This document shows, piece by piece, positions 54,102 through 64,000 of a DNA stretch of 64,000 nt. The notes beneath the pieces were generated by a model. The model saw only the letters and a program-made list of their open reading frames with translations. It was not told the DNA's origin and ran no database searches. The DNA is taken from the NCBI GenBank assembly GCA_037447605.1, contig CM074804.1, positions 6,675,948 through 6,739,947 on the forward strand, given 5' to 3'. Every line of letters begins with the position of its first letter. Within the stretch, counting starts at the first letter, position 1. A program made the position numbers and the translations under genes. The stretch is from Zygnema circumcarinatum (Eukaryota > Streptophyta > Zygnematophyceae > Zygnematales > Zygnemataceae).

Positions 54102-55441
54102 AATAATCTCTGGAAGCTGTAGTCATTGGGTGACCTGTATGCCATAGCCTGATGTAAGCAAACGACCGTAATCGCCATTTTCGCTCTCCTTTTCATGACT
54201 TGGATCTCCCACAGACTGCGGAGTTGTGACTCGCATGTTGATGGTCAGCATATGTCAAGACTTTGGCACTTGCTACCATGTACATGCACGGTATGCACGA
54301 ACCCTCCCATCTCTGGCGCCTTAAGAGGCACTGAGATGCATGCATTAGAAGGCCAAAGGAGCTGGAATCAAAGCACTCAGTACGGAAAAGGGCTGCACAA
54401 AGGATGGAGCGCGGAGGAGGGAAGGGCTCTTCACCTTTGGTTATCCCCAAACACCTTCAACTAGCGACTGGACAATCGCGCCCATCTTCTTTGCACTTTT
54501 TTCCACTTAGGTGTCCCTCCTACCTCCCCCGCCTCCCCCGACTCCCACTCCATTAGCTCCCTCTTCTTTCCTCCCCTATGTGTGACAGGCACACGGCATG
54601 CCCTTCTCGTCTGTGCACGTATGGATGGAGCAATGCACTCTTTTACATTGGCGGTTGTTCTGAGAAAACTGATTCACCGTTCCGATACATAGCCATGCGA
54701 GTTACGTCTTGGCACCCGGAACACATCCAGTAATGACCTATCTGCTCACGCTCATAGGCTACGAAATACCGTCCAATAACTACCAGCCGTTTATTGGGAT
54801 CCCCCCGACCCATGGAGGTGCTACTCATGAGCAGAGTGTGTAGGCTTCATTCAGCGATCCTTTCGGCAATGGAAAGCTTTTGTAAAATGCAAGAGCTACA
54901 TCCATCACATCCTGGCCCCAACAATGAATTTGGAAGCATTCCTTCCTGACGTTTTCAGTGCGCATTGCGAAAATCCAAAGCTCCCTTTACCTCCTTCCCA
55001 TTGGTGAAGTTGGTGTTTTGCAGGAACAAATGGGTGGTGTAACCATAACGGACAACACAAATAGGTGCGACAAACTTGATGTACGAGTGGATGCCTCCTG
55101 TTTGCATGCTAAAGTATTCAAAGGGTGCAGCTGCGTAGAACAGGTTACATCCATACACTGTATTTTTTAAGACCGGAAAAGCATTGAAAATGTGGCAGTT
55201 TTCAGGGGGTTTCGAGTTTTTTAGAGAAGTGTCGCCACAGCAAAAGCTTCCACATCAGGATAGCTTCAAAAAACTTTTGAATTTCTTCAACTGAGCTATG
55301 CCTACTGTAACTTCACATCAAAGAGTTCAACTGCTCCTATTAAATGAACACGAATGGTCCTACGCTAATGAAGATCCTGATCTCAAATCCCTGTGGTAAC
55401 AATATAAGCTGGTGACCTACAGAAAGGAATAGGCAAGAAGA
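54102..55441. other. Convergent 3' region of the C2-domain and COP10 genes
   Basis: No supported gene. A 61-codon minus-strand frame at 54643-54828 has no recognised motif. The remainder is AT-rich and probably UTR. Confidence 0.5.
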
Positions 55442-56691
55442 TCACGCAGCAAATCGACGAGTCCAGTCCATTGCCATAGAATCATGTGCTGCACGATCTG
55501 TGCGGTAAAGCCGTGCAATATTTCCAACTAGAGGGTCCTCTGCAATCACAATCAGCGCCAGAGATACCAGTCACTGTCCACGTCTCATCTTAACGGTACT
55601 AATCCAGAGTAGACAGCACAAGAAAGAAAGGGAACATCATGAGGCGAAAGCGTGTCCTTTTCGTTTCTTAAGAAATTCAAATGCACTGCACAAACTAGCA
55701 GCTGAGATTCACCTGCATCTGGTTCCAGAAGGAGATTGCAGACAGCGATCAATACTTTGGCAATGGTATAAGCAGGACTCCAACTGTCTTTCAAAATGTC
55801 GAGGTTTACCTCCCCCGCACTGTTCACATTGCAATGGTATATCCGTGTTCGGAAGCGGACCTGGAAGCAACATACCATTCACAAATCCCACGATTCCTTT
55901 CTAAGAAACATGAGATGATCGTCAACATTCTCAACAGAAGATTGGCTTCGAAATTTCCCTCATAAACTACACTCAGACTATACAAAAGAAAACTTCTGGT
56001 CACACCTAATTTACTCTCATAATCTAAACCCAGACTACAGAAATGAAAACGTCCGGTCACACCTTTCCTCGACTATATAGCTGAAACTTCTTCTTTACAT
56101 CAAGATGGAATAGGAGCCAAGTTTGTCGTAAGAGGAGCTTCGATGCCCACCATGGGAGGTTTGAATGGGTAGTCGTGAGGGAATCTAATGTCAAGAAAAA
56201 AGACGCCAGTTTCGTATGGAGAACCTGCAATCTTCCTCCGTCCGAAAACGCCAGACAATGAAACAACTGAGGGACAAAATCTTGAACCCTGAAATTCATT
56301 CAAGCAGTTGCACCTTTGCAAAAACCCAACTGAAGATACCAGAAGAGATCAAACACGAGAGAGACCAGCCTTGGAATGCATTCAAAGTGGGGTTCCCAGC
56401 TTTGCGCTGGACACAAGGTGCGAACTCTTTCATTCAAATATCCGTCGCCATCAACCCTTAACCAGTTCCCATCTTCCATCCCTTTTCAGTTCTCTCACCT
56501 CGCGGCCCTACAATAGTGGAGATCCATTCGTACAAGTTGTCGCCTTTCGGCCCTGCCGAGCAGTTTGGAGGAGGCTCAAGACTCATCTCTGCGAGCTCCT
56601 TCTGAATTCGTTTCGCGGATGAAGAGAGCGACGATGACGATGTCAACGGCCGGCCGCCAGCATCGCTACTTTTCAAAGCGCCTGAATTCAT
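55442..56691 (-). CDS. COP10: COP10-type ubiquitin E2 variant (catalytic Cys replaced by Asn)
   Basis: Four exons (56499-56691, 56151-56224, 55713-55860, 55442-55539) close in phase to 170 residues. COP10 is a UBC-like protein that joins DDB1 and DET1 in the CDD complex, represses photomorphogenesis and stimulates true E2 enzymes without being one. The Ser-rich N-terminus, then [31 protein letters not shown] and the [10 protein letters not shown] block, are E2-like and closest to COP10/UBE2E. The HCN motif is kept at 98-100, but the active-site position reads [12 protein letters not shown], so residue 108 is Asn where active E2s have Cys and land-plant COP10 has Ser. The C-terminal helices (ending WTRRFAA) are intact, arguing against a pseudogene. 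Confidence 0.92.
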
Positions 56692-58144
56692 AGCAACTAT
56701 AGATACATACGTGGAGCCCTTTTGGGTGCCGCACCACACGTGAAGGGCAAGTGAAGAACGACACGAGTGAGACCGCACTTGCGACCGTCCTTCACAATCA
56801 CCTTCGTGTTAAGCTTGTGGCGGACCATTTCCGGACTACCCTCCCGCCCCCAGGAACCCTAACAATACGGCCGCTGCTCTCCCCTGCCTGCATGTTCTCT
56901 CTCCCTTCTGATGCGCAAAACAACACCCAACTCCAAGCAGGGAACGACGCCCTGAGAAGATGCAGACTGAGATGCGATAAGCGCGCCTCTCTCTTCTCCT
57001 CCGTCCTCTGCCCTGCAAGCCTGCAGCCTGAGTCCCCGCATCTCCTGCCCACATCCCCACAGTGCTCCCCATCGTCCCACAGGCGCCCTCCCTCCCTGAG
57101 ACACGAGGCGCGGGAGAGAGACACGTGGCGCGGCGGAAGCCTCCCCCTCAAAATTTGTCTTTTTTGGCGCCAGCGATTTGAAGTTTGTTAGGGAGACCTT
57201 TTTGAGGTTTGAACTCAGCGGGGCCCTCATGGAACTGCCCGGCTCCCTAGGCAGACCTTCAGAAATCGGTTCGGTGGAGGCGGCCACTGGACTGCACTGG
57301 TCTGCTCGCTCCCTCATGCATTCGTAAATTTGAGGCGCAACAAATGTTGGGAAGTTCAGTCAGGAGGCTGACTCTGAGCGCAGCTCAACGTTGAAGCCTG
57401 CAAGATTTTGTAAAATTAGCAAACTATCCGTTCATGTAGAACCTTCCTGGCGCTCTCAGACCTCTCAGCCCATGGCTTTCCTCAGACAGAACCCCTCCGC
57501 ATGCAGAAACAGCAAAACCTCAAGCGCTCACTGACGCGGGCCGCATCACGCATGCTTCCACCCATTCCCTTGTCTTAATTCACGCTCCCTCCCCCTTCAA
57601 CCCCTCCCTCCCTAAGTTGGTGCAACACAACGAGGCGCGCAACTCCATTTCCCCACACACCTCCGCTTTGCAAATCCCCCCTCTCCGCCTTTCTGTGGAT
57701 GCCTCCAATGCTCCAGTAAGTATGTGCCCGTGTTTACAGCGGAAGTCAACGCTTCAAAGCAGCACCATGTGCCAAGCATTCACCCTCAAGCCAACCAACA
57801 TTCAACATGCCTCGCATTCCTCAGACGAGGAGCTCGAGCACCAGATTCTGTATAAAAAAAAAACTCGCGTATCACGGTCTGCAACTGCCCAGTATTAGAG
57901 CTATCGCACCATAGCTATCAACTTCAGCAATACCCATCCTAATGCTTGACAGCCGTCCCTTCCACTAAGCAGAGACGAACTTCTCAGACAGTCTTCAATA
58001 CATTTGTGTCACCCCGACTACTTCACACGAATAAGGATCAAAGGGCAGGCCCTACATCTACGCCCTTGTGCATTATTTGCCAGTGGGCTGACTAACCATG
58101 GTAGCCAGAACAACGTTTCACCTCCACATCCAGCCAAGCCTTCC
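56692..58144. promoter_or_regulatory. COP10 promoter and spacer to the PWWP gene
   Basis: A GC-rich first half with an ACACGTGGCG box at about 57120; the second half is AT-richer. Open frames on the minus strand at 56798-57317 overlap one another in three frames and have no family match. Confidence 0.45.
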
Positions 58145-61100
58145 TCAAGGGCCCGGGTGAACCGGAGGATGGAGGGTCCCGGCTCCTTCAGCCTGACCCA
58201 CCAAGACTGAAACCTGCTTCAGAAGGTTCATGAGGGTGTCTCCCACTTCAGGCTGCCCTCCCTGTGCTGGATTGGAAGGAGCCCCGTACGCTCCAGCAGG
58301 GCCCTGCGATGATCCAGCCAAAGCACTCCCAAGGAGACTTCCTAAGGGTCCACCCGGCAAAACAGGTGGATTTGTATATTGGGGCTGCGCTTGAGGGGCG
58401 GACGAATGTTGCGGCACCAAATTGACCAATGGCAGCGGTGATCTGGTTGGAACGACTTGAGGCATAGGATAAGCTCTGTTTTGAAAGCCAGCAGGCAGTG
58501 GTAGCGGTGTCCTCCCTAAGTATCGAGACTCCTCCACAAAAGTGGGCTGTGCCTGGGAACTGTGCCAATATGTTTGACTTGAAGGCTGAGACTGCCCTGA
58601 TAGACTCGGCCTGGCCACCTCTCCAGGTGCTTTCCAAGAAGGTAAGCTTCCGCCAAAAGCCGTCCCTGAAGAAGATGCGGATGCAACAGGTGGGATAGGG
58701 AGGGTGGGAGACGGAGGGGACCCTCCCCAGGAGGCAGCGCGCCCGTGTTTTCCTCCAGGGCCGGCAACACCACCTCCTTTCCAGTTCGGATCCTCGGAAC
58801 GATGCTGCAGCCATCCAGTGCTCCCCTGCAGGCCGAGCCACCATTACCAGCCTTGTCAAAAAAAGATCCGGTACTTTATTGCTGTGTTAAGCAAACAAGC
58901 AATCAAACCCTAAACAAAAAGTGTATTATCGAGACTTTTCATAGATTACAGGGAGCTTTTGTTCCTTTCTGTTCAGAAAACAATCGAATGGCATTATTTA
59001 AACAGCTTTGCAAGAGTTACATGAACACGTTGGACAAAATAAGACGGACAAACGCTACAATCTGTCTAGCTCATCTCCATTTTGCTTAACTCGTAAACAA
59101 CATTGTAACATGTCAAAAAATTGAGTGTGATGCCAACGACTTCGCCACTACGACATTCCATTGGCAACAACCGTTGGGCGTGGCTTTGGTGGACGGTCAT
59201 GATGCAAAGGCAGTGCTCTGGACAGCCATGCACATCCTCAAGTCACTTTATAACCATTCACAAGTGATGTTCAGGCATCATACAAAAAAAACTATCAAGA
59301 TAGTGATCAGTGTTCCCATCACTATGTCAGTTGATCCCTACTAAAAGGAAGCAAAGTCTGGAGTCCGCAAATACCGGAAACAAAATTCAAAAGAAACTCG
59401 TCGTCGTGATGAAAGCCTCATTGCCTAAAGTTTTTCCTCATTTAAGGCCAGCAAGGATAAACGAATGTTGGCTGCACAGTTGACAAGACTTTTACATGCG
59501 CCCTAAAGGAATAACCTCCTCACTCGAGAAGCAAGCACATACAATCCCACTGGGAACTGCTGTCACATGGAAAGCTCATCTTCACATTCTGGACAGTATA
59601 AGTGGGAAAGGATGTGGCATTGATCTCACGATGGCTATGCCATCAAATGTGCATGGACAAAATCATCACGAGGAACCACGAGGAACTGGTCGCAAAGGAC
59701 CCAAGGAGAAAGTATAAGTCATTTAATTCGTACAATAACTTTGGTCATTTCTTGAGAAAACATAATGAGGAAGTGATCATTCGCAAAGATACAGAATCGT
59801 AACCTTGAAAAAAGTACGCGGCGAAGGGAACTATGACATACCCACTGGATGTACATAATGAAACCTCAGTCTGTGGTCAACCTGATCTTCATAAGGACAG
59901 GGAATACCTCCTTCATAAGACATTGTTTTATTATAATGGTCTTCATTCACCGTGTGCTTCTCATATTGCATACATCAAACAGTACATATGTAAAACACTT
60001 CAAGAAAAATCGAAACGATTCTAGGAACTTGGAAAAGATTACGAGTTTCATTGACAAAAAAATTGCAGCATCATCTGAGCGAAGCACAAGCAATTGCCCA
60101 GCATTCCATTCGCAAGAGAATGGTCAGGCAACGTAAACACTTACCAGGCGTGAATCTGTAAATTTTGATGCCATGCCCGCTTCTTCAGGCTCTCGATCGT
60201 TATCATCCTCCCGAATACGCCCCCGCTCCTTCTGGGAAACACGCCTGTTCTCAGATGGCTGAAAACCAAGCCAACAAACAGACCCAAATCATCAAACAGG
60301 ATCCATGCATCACCGTCGAATACAAAATCAACCAAAGAGTCTAGCGAAGGGAATACCAAATGCAGATGACAAAAGGACTACTGTATCTGGTGCTTTCACT
60401 TCTGTTGAAAAAAAAAAAGAGGCATCCAAGAAAATATAAGGAGAAAAATGACTTACGCAATAAATAAATACCACCAATGTAATGCATCCAAAACATGCAT
60501 AGAGGCTACCTCCTACAAACATTGCAAGATTACCTCTTAGAACGTGAATCAAATTGAAAACACAATGATTGCAACAGCATGGCCAATGACCAGGTAAGGA
60601 CTGGCAACTTACCGGTGGCTGATGAGGCTCCACCAATCGCATGTGCACATCACTCGTGGAAAACATCACGCCTTTCTTGGCTTCAGAATATGCAGTCTCA
60701 GCGTCCTTCCGGTTCTTGAACGTCACCTGCTCAAGATTCAAGACTCAAGATTCATTCACCTTCTTATGCCGCATAAACAAGTCTGCGTCAATGCTCCAAC
60801 AGGATGACGCTCTGTACCCGTCTGCAATTCTCAAACTTTGTACACTGATGATGCTGAAAAAGCTCAACTGATTACACAAAGGTGCCACTCTATCATCCAT
60901 CATCCATCATCCAAAGTTGAAGGCAGGGAGAACTTTCCAAAACTGTTTTGAGCACATACCAATGCAAATCTTGTCGATCTGTTTATTCGAAGTGTTTGCA
61001 GAATTCCAAACCGTGTAAACTTTGCACGAAGTTGCGCTTCAGAAGGCATGGGTACGTTCTCCAAAAATCTCATTTGCAAAAGTCTCAAATCCTATCGCAC

Positions 61101-63990
61101 AGGAAGCCATAAACACGATGTCCAAAATCGTCAGGTGTAGAAATACGCTAACAAAGCACAGCAAAATGTAGGATGCATGCAAAGCCCGCAACAAGGTCGT
61201 GCCATGGGCATACAGATGGTCAACAAAAAACACACACGAAACTTACTGGAGTGGGCATCTTTGGAACAGAGCGTGGTGGAGGAGTCCCAGGGGATCGGCC
61301 TCCCTGCGCTCCTGTTCTCATGTTGCTGCCAAGTTTCTTGTTACTATCTGCACCATCCCACGTAACATCCATGTCGTAAATAAAACATTATTCCAAAATC
61401 ATGCCTTTGACAATGTTTGACCTAGCCCAAGCACAATTGACAGATTGATTTGAGGTTTGCATGACCGTGACAAACACTTCAAAACGTGTTCAAAAGGTTC
61501 CTTAAATATAAACAGTGACTCCCAAACTGAACCGTTTGGTCTGCAGTGTCAACCAGACCTTAATGAATACCAAAACCTTCCAGCACACCGTCTCTTCTAT
61601 TCAAAACAAGTTACAACTAACACTACTCAAAGATGCACTCAGGACCTCCGCACGATTATTCAGAATAAAGGCATGGCCTTCTCTAAACAGCGAACAGTAA
61701 GATTTCCATGTTGGCCCGTACCAGAACGCCTATCTTGGGCCTTGTCATCTCTGCCATTCTCTTTGTCTTTCAGCACTGTCCTGGGCAGCCTCAACGTAGT
61801 TTCCCGGTGTTCAATCTGTGACTTGTTTGCTGCAGGCGAATCCGATGATCTTCCCTTTTCCTTAACTGGAATGCTCCCCTTGCGTGCATCCCCGACCTCC
61901 AATTCTTTCGGATCGAAACTACCGTTTACAATCTCTGGTTTGCTCGTCACTTTCTCTCGTTTCTTTGCCTTTCCCTTTTCATCACGTCTAATCAACTCCT
62001 TTTCTCCACTTTTCACTTTTCTCCGCTTTATGCGGCTATCTCCCTCTTCCTCGTCTGAATTCAACTCCGTCATATTTACACCTTCGCCTCTCCCTTGATT
62101 CTTCGCAAATACTTCCAGTCCTTCGCCCCATTCCTCTGATGATTCAGTCTCTTTCTTCTTCAGATCATGTCTCCCTTCAAATTCTTCAACCATCGGATCT
62201 GCTCCCTCATCCAATTGCCGAGCGGAAACATCATCTTCCAATAATGTAAACTTCACAGATTTAGACTGAACGGGATCAGTCATACTTGTTGCAGCTGCGG
62301 GAATGCAAAGGAACAATGAGAAGGGGTCAGCTGTAAAGTATGATCTTTCATTTATCGGAAAGGTATGAAACTACTTTTGTTTCAACGAAACCTTCCTGCA
62401 TCACAATGTCGATCAATTCACATGTTTCTTTTGCTGGATCATGGCATTGGCGGATCGAATAAATTAGGAAAGATGGATCCACTTGGGCGATGGTACATCT
62501 GAGAATGGATAACTGATGGCAAATCACAAAGCTTCAGGCGCATAGTGAGCTAGCAAATCACAGTTCAAGCTGCCCATCCACTTGCTAAACTGCGCACACC
62601 AGACCCAACAGATCTTAACAAAAAAACACAAAAAATCATAGAAACAATCGATATGTTGAGCTATAAGAAATGGCCAGGAGCTAAGTTCCGCAATTATCAA
62701 TAGCAATAAAATGTGGGAGCAAATGTGAAGATTATGTGGAAAAATGCATTCCATTCAAGCTTACCACCACTGGCACCTTTCGCATAAACTGCCCGACGAA
62801 ACTGCAAGATCTTCAATCGCATTTGAAGTGTTTTCTGTTCATCGTCCTCCCTGCATTCCAGGAACAGAATGCAAGCTTCCCATTTATTACTCCATTTATT
62901 ATATAACACACGGCCATCACTAGATCTACACGCATGGTGAAAATGTGCATTTTTTGAAAAATAGCGATCTGCAATTTGTTGCATTCCATCAACATGCCAA
63001 GAGATTCGCTTACCAAGACCTGGAGGACTTCGCAAGGTCAAGCAGTTTGTTATGAAGAGCTTTCAGACTCTCCATCTCCATCACCGTTGGTGGTCCTCTG
63101 GCAATTTCCAGCAGATTACTCTCCCCCCCCATCACCATTTCCTGTTTGCCAAATTGTTCACCAGCTTCATCCAAATGGCCGCTGACTACAGGGTCGTCGG
63201 CCTCACTACCTTCTTTAGGCGGTGCTGAATCCTCAAGTTTCGGATTCTCCTCCATGGAATCAGTGAAATGTAACACTCCCTGTGGAGTGGCAGCCTCTGG
63301 TGTGGCAAAAAGAGCATCAAGATCCGGTGATAACTTTTCCACTTCCGCCTTTCCCCCTCTTTGCTGTACTGAGCTGGAATCATGAAGAGCTTTGGTTCTT
63401 AACTCCGCCCTTCCACCAAATACAACAGATGCCGGTCGTTTCCGCTTGACAAGCTCATCGGATTCTGAGCTGTCCCTCCGCCTCTTCCCCGTCGTTTTCC
63501 GTATTTCTGTCTGCTGGTCTTCAGAAGGTTGTCCTTCTGCAAGTGACTTGAGCTCCAACGGCTTGCTCTTTTTCAGCTCAGGCTCATCAGATTCACTTAG
63601 CGATGTTTTTGGGAGACGATCAGGTATCTTCAGTCCTCTTGAACTTAACTCCTTAGCCTTTCGCTTTGTAGAAGGTGATCGTTGAACTTTCGAATCTCCT
63701 TTGGAAAGTCTCTGTTTTTCTGCATCTTTTATGTTCTTTTTCGTTGCAGGCAGGGCTAGAAGACATGTTACAGGTTTCACATCGTCACCCTCATCTTCAA
63801 GACTTGGAGGTCTACTATTTTCGTCTTTTATCCTGTTTCCTCCACCCAAGCATCATTTTTAAGATGGGATTTCTCAACACTAACTTTCGAAGGTTCTGTC
63901 CTTGTTTTCCTAACCTCAGAGTCATCAATTGCATCCTCGCCTACTCCATCCTCTCCTGGTTCTTATCTGCACAACAGTCTAGTGGTGGTT
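58145..63990 (-). CDS. PWWP-domain (plant PDP-type) protein, C-terminal part; continues off the right edge
   Basis: Phased exons from the right: the exon ending at 63014, 62765-62850, 61722-62294, 61247-61347, 60960-61091, 60613-60726, 60145-60258 and 58145-58825. The N-terminal PWWP module would lie beyond the window. What is visible is a long acidic/basic Ser-rich region with nuclear-signal-like KRKR runs, then an EDDEQKTLQMRLKILQFR helix. It continues with the diagnostic RRM-like fold of PDP proteins (RFLENVPMPSEAQLRAKFTRFG, then VTFKNRKDAETAYSEA). A Pro/Gly-rich region follows, and a final helix (VGDTLMNLLKQVSVLVGQ) like that ending plant PDPs. PDP proteins act in chromatin silencing with PRC2 or HDA-type partners. 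At the right edge (about 63830) one frame ends GAA ACA GGA TAA while the next begins one base shifted, so an intron or a base error is present there. Confidence 0.75.
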
Positions 63991-64000
63991 CATTTTCCCT

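Noticed and set aside
54643-54828. 61-codon minus-strand frame with CxxC-like residues
   Set aside because: Lies in the 3' region between convergent genes; no zinc-binding spacing or neighbouring exons.
56798-57317. Three overlapping minus-strand frames upstream of COP10
   Set aside because: Mutually exclusive frames in GC-rich DNA with no recognisable domain.

Overview
The window is nuclear DNA from a photosynthetic eukaryote of the green lineage, most likely a streptophyte (a charophyte alga or an early-diverging land plant). Genes are rich in GT-AG introns and sit on both strands. Protein families found mainly or only in plants are present: a COP10-type E2 variant, the chloroplast DUF3067 protein, an SR34-type SR protein, an F-box/kelch protein, a fascin-like GH5 enzyme and a plant PWWP protein. 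Intergenic DNA carries simple repeats, short inverted-repeat elements with TA ends, and many CCACGTGGC (G-box) palindromes. I do not name the species.

Layout. 1-653 (-): 5' exon of an unresolved gene running off the left edge. 1729-4312 (+): mitochondrial monothiol glutaredoxin GRXS15. 4313-6427: repeats, including a 161-bp TA-flanked MITE. 6428-13614 (+): a 15-exon GH5 glycosidase that appears to be membrane-anchored with a long cytosolic N-terminus. 14250-17435 (-): SDS22, the PP1 regulatory subunit. 17436-19894: a second TA-ended inverted-repeat element, simple repeats and the F-box promoter. 19895-21163 (+): intronless F-box/kelch gene. 21776-about 23917 (-): chloroplast DUF3067 protein. 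24574-26208 (+): NDUFA3-like complex I subunit. 27269-27772 (-): FMC1-like LYR protein. 29371-34096 (+): SR34/SRSF1 splicing factor. 35869-37272 (+): intronless type II membrane, glycosyltransferase-like protein. 39039-40816 (-): GPR107/108-type seven-pass receptor. 42246-48520 (-): ALC1/CHD1L-type SNF2 remodeller with a macro domain, 16 exons including one of 8 nt. 48728-51350: a 1.3-kb segment present twice around a 10-N gap, probably an uncollapsed contig overlap. 51053-54101 (+): C2-domain protein with a glutamine-rich tail. 55442-56691 (-): COP10. 58145 to the right edge (-): the C-terminal part of a PWWP-domain (PDP-type) protein.

The genes do not form one pathway. They are housekeeping and regulatory functions: mitochondrial Fe-S, complex I and complex V biogenesis; splicing; chromatin; light and ubiquitin signalling; PP1 control; and wall glucan metabolism. 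Several neighbours are divergent pairs sharing one GC-rich promoter interval (left-edge gene/GRXS15, DUF3067/NDUFA3-like, FMC1/SR34, ALC1/C2). Gene models were built by hand from splice sites and checked for phase. All junctions close in phase except one in SDS22 (where a micro-exon is proposed), the 5' end of the DUF3067 gene, and the right-edge exon of the PWWP gene. No rRNA, tRNA, CRISPR or prokaryotic features were seen.
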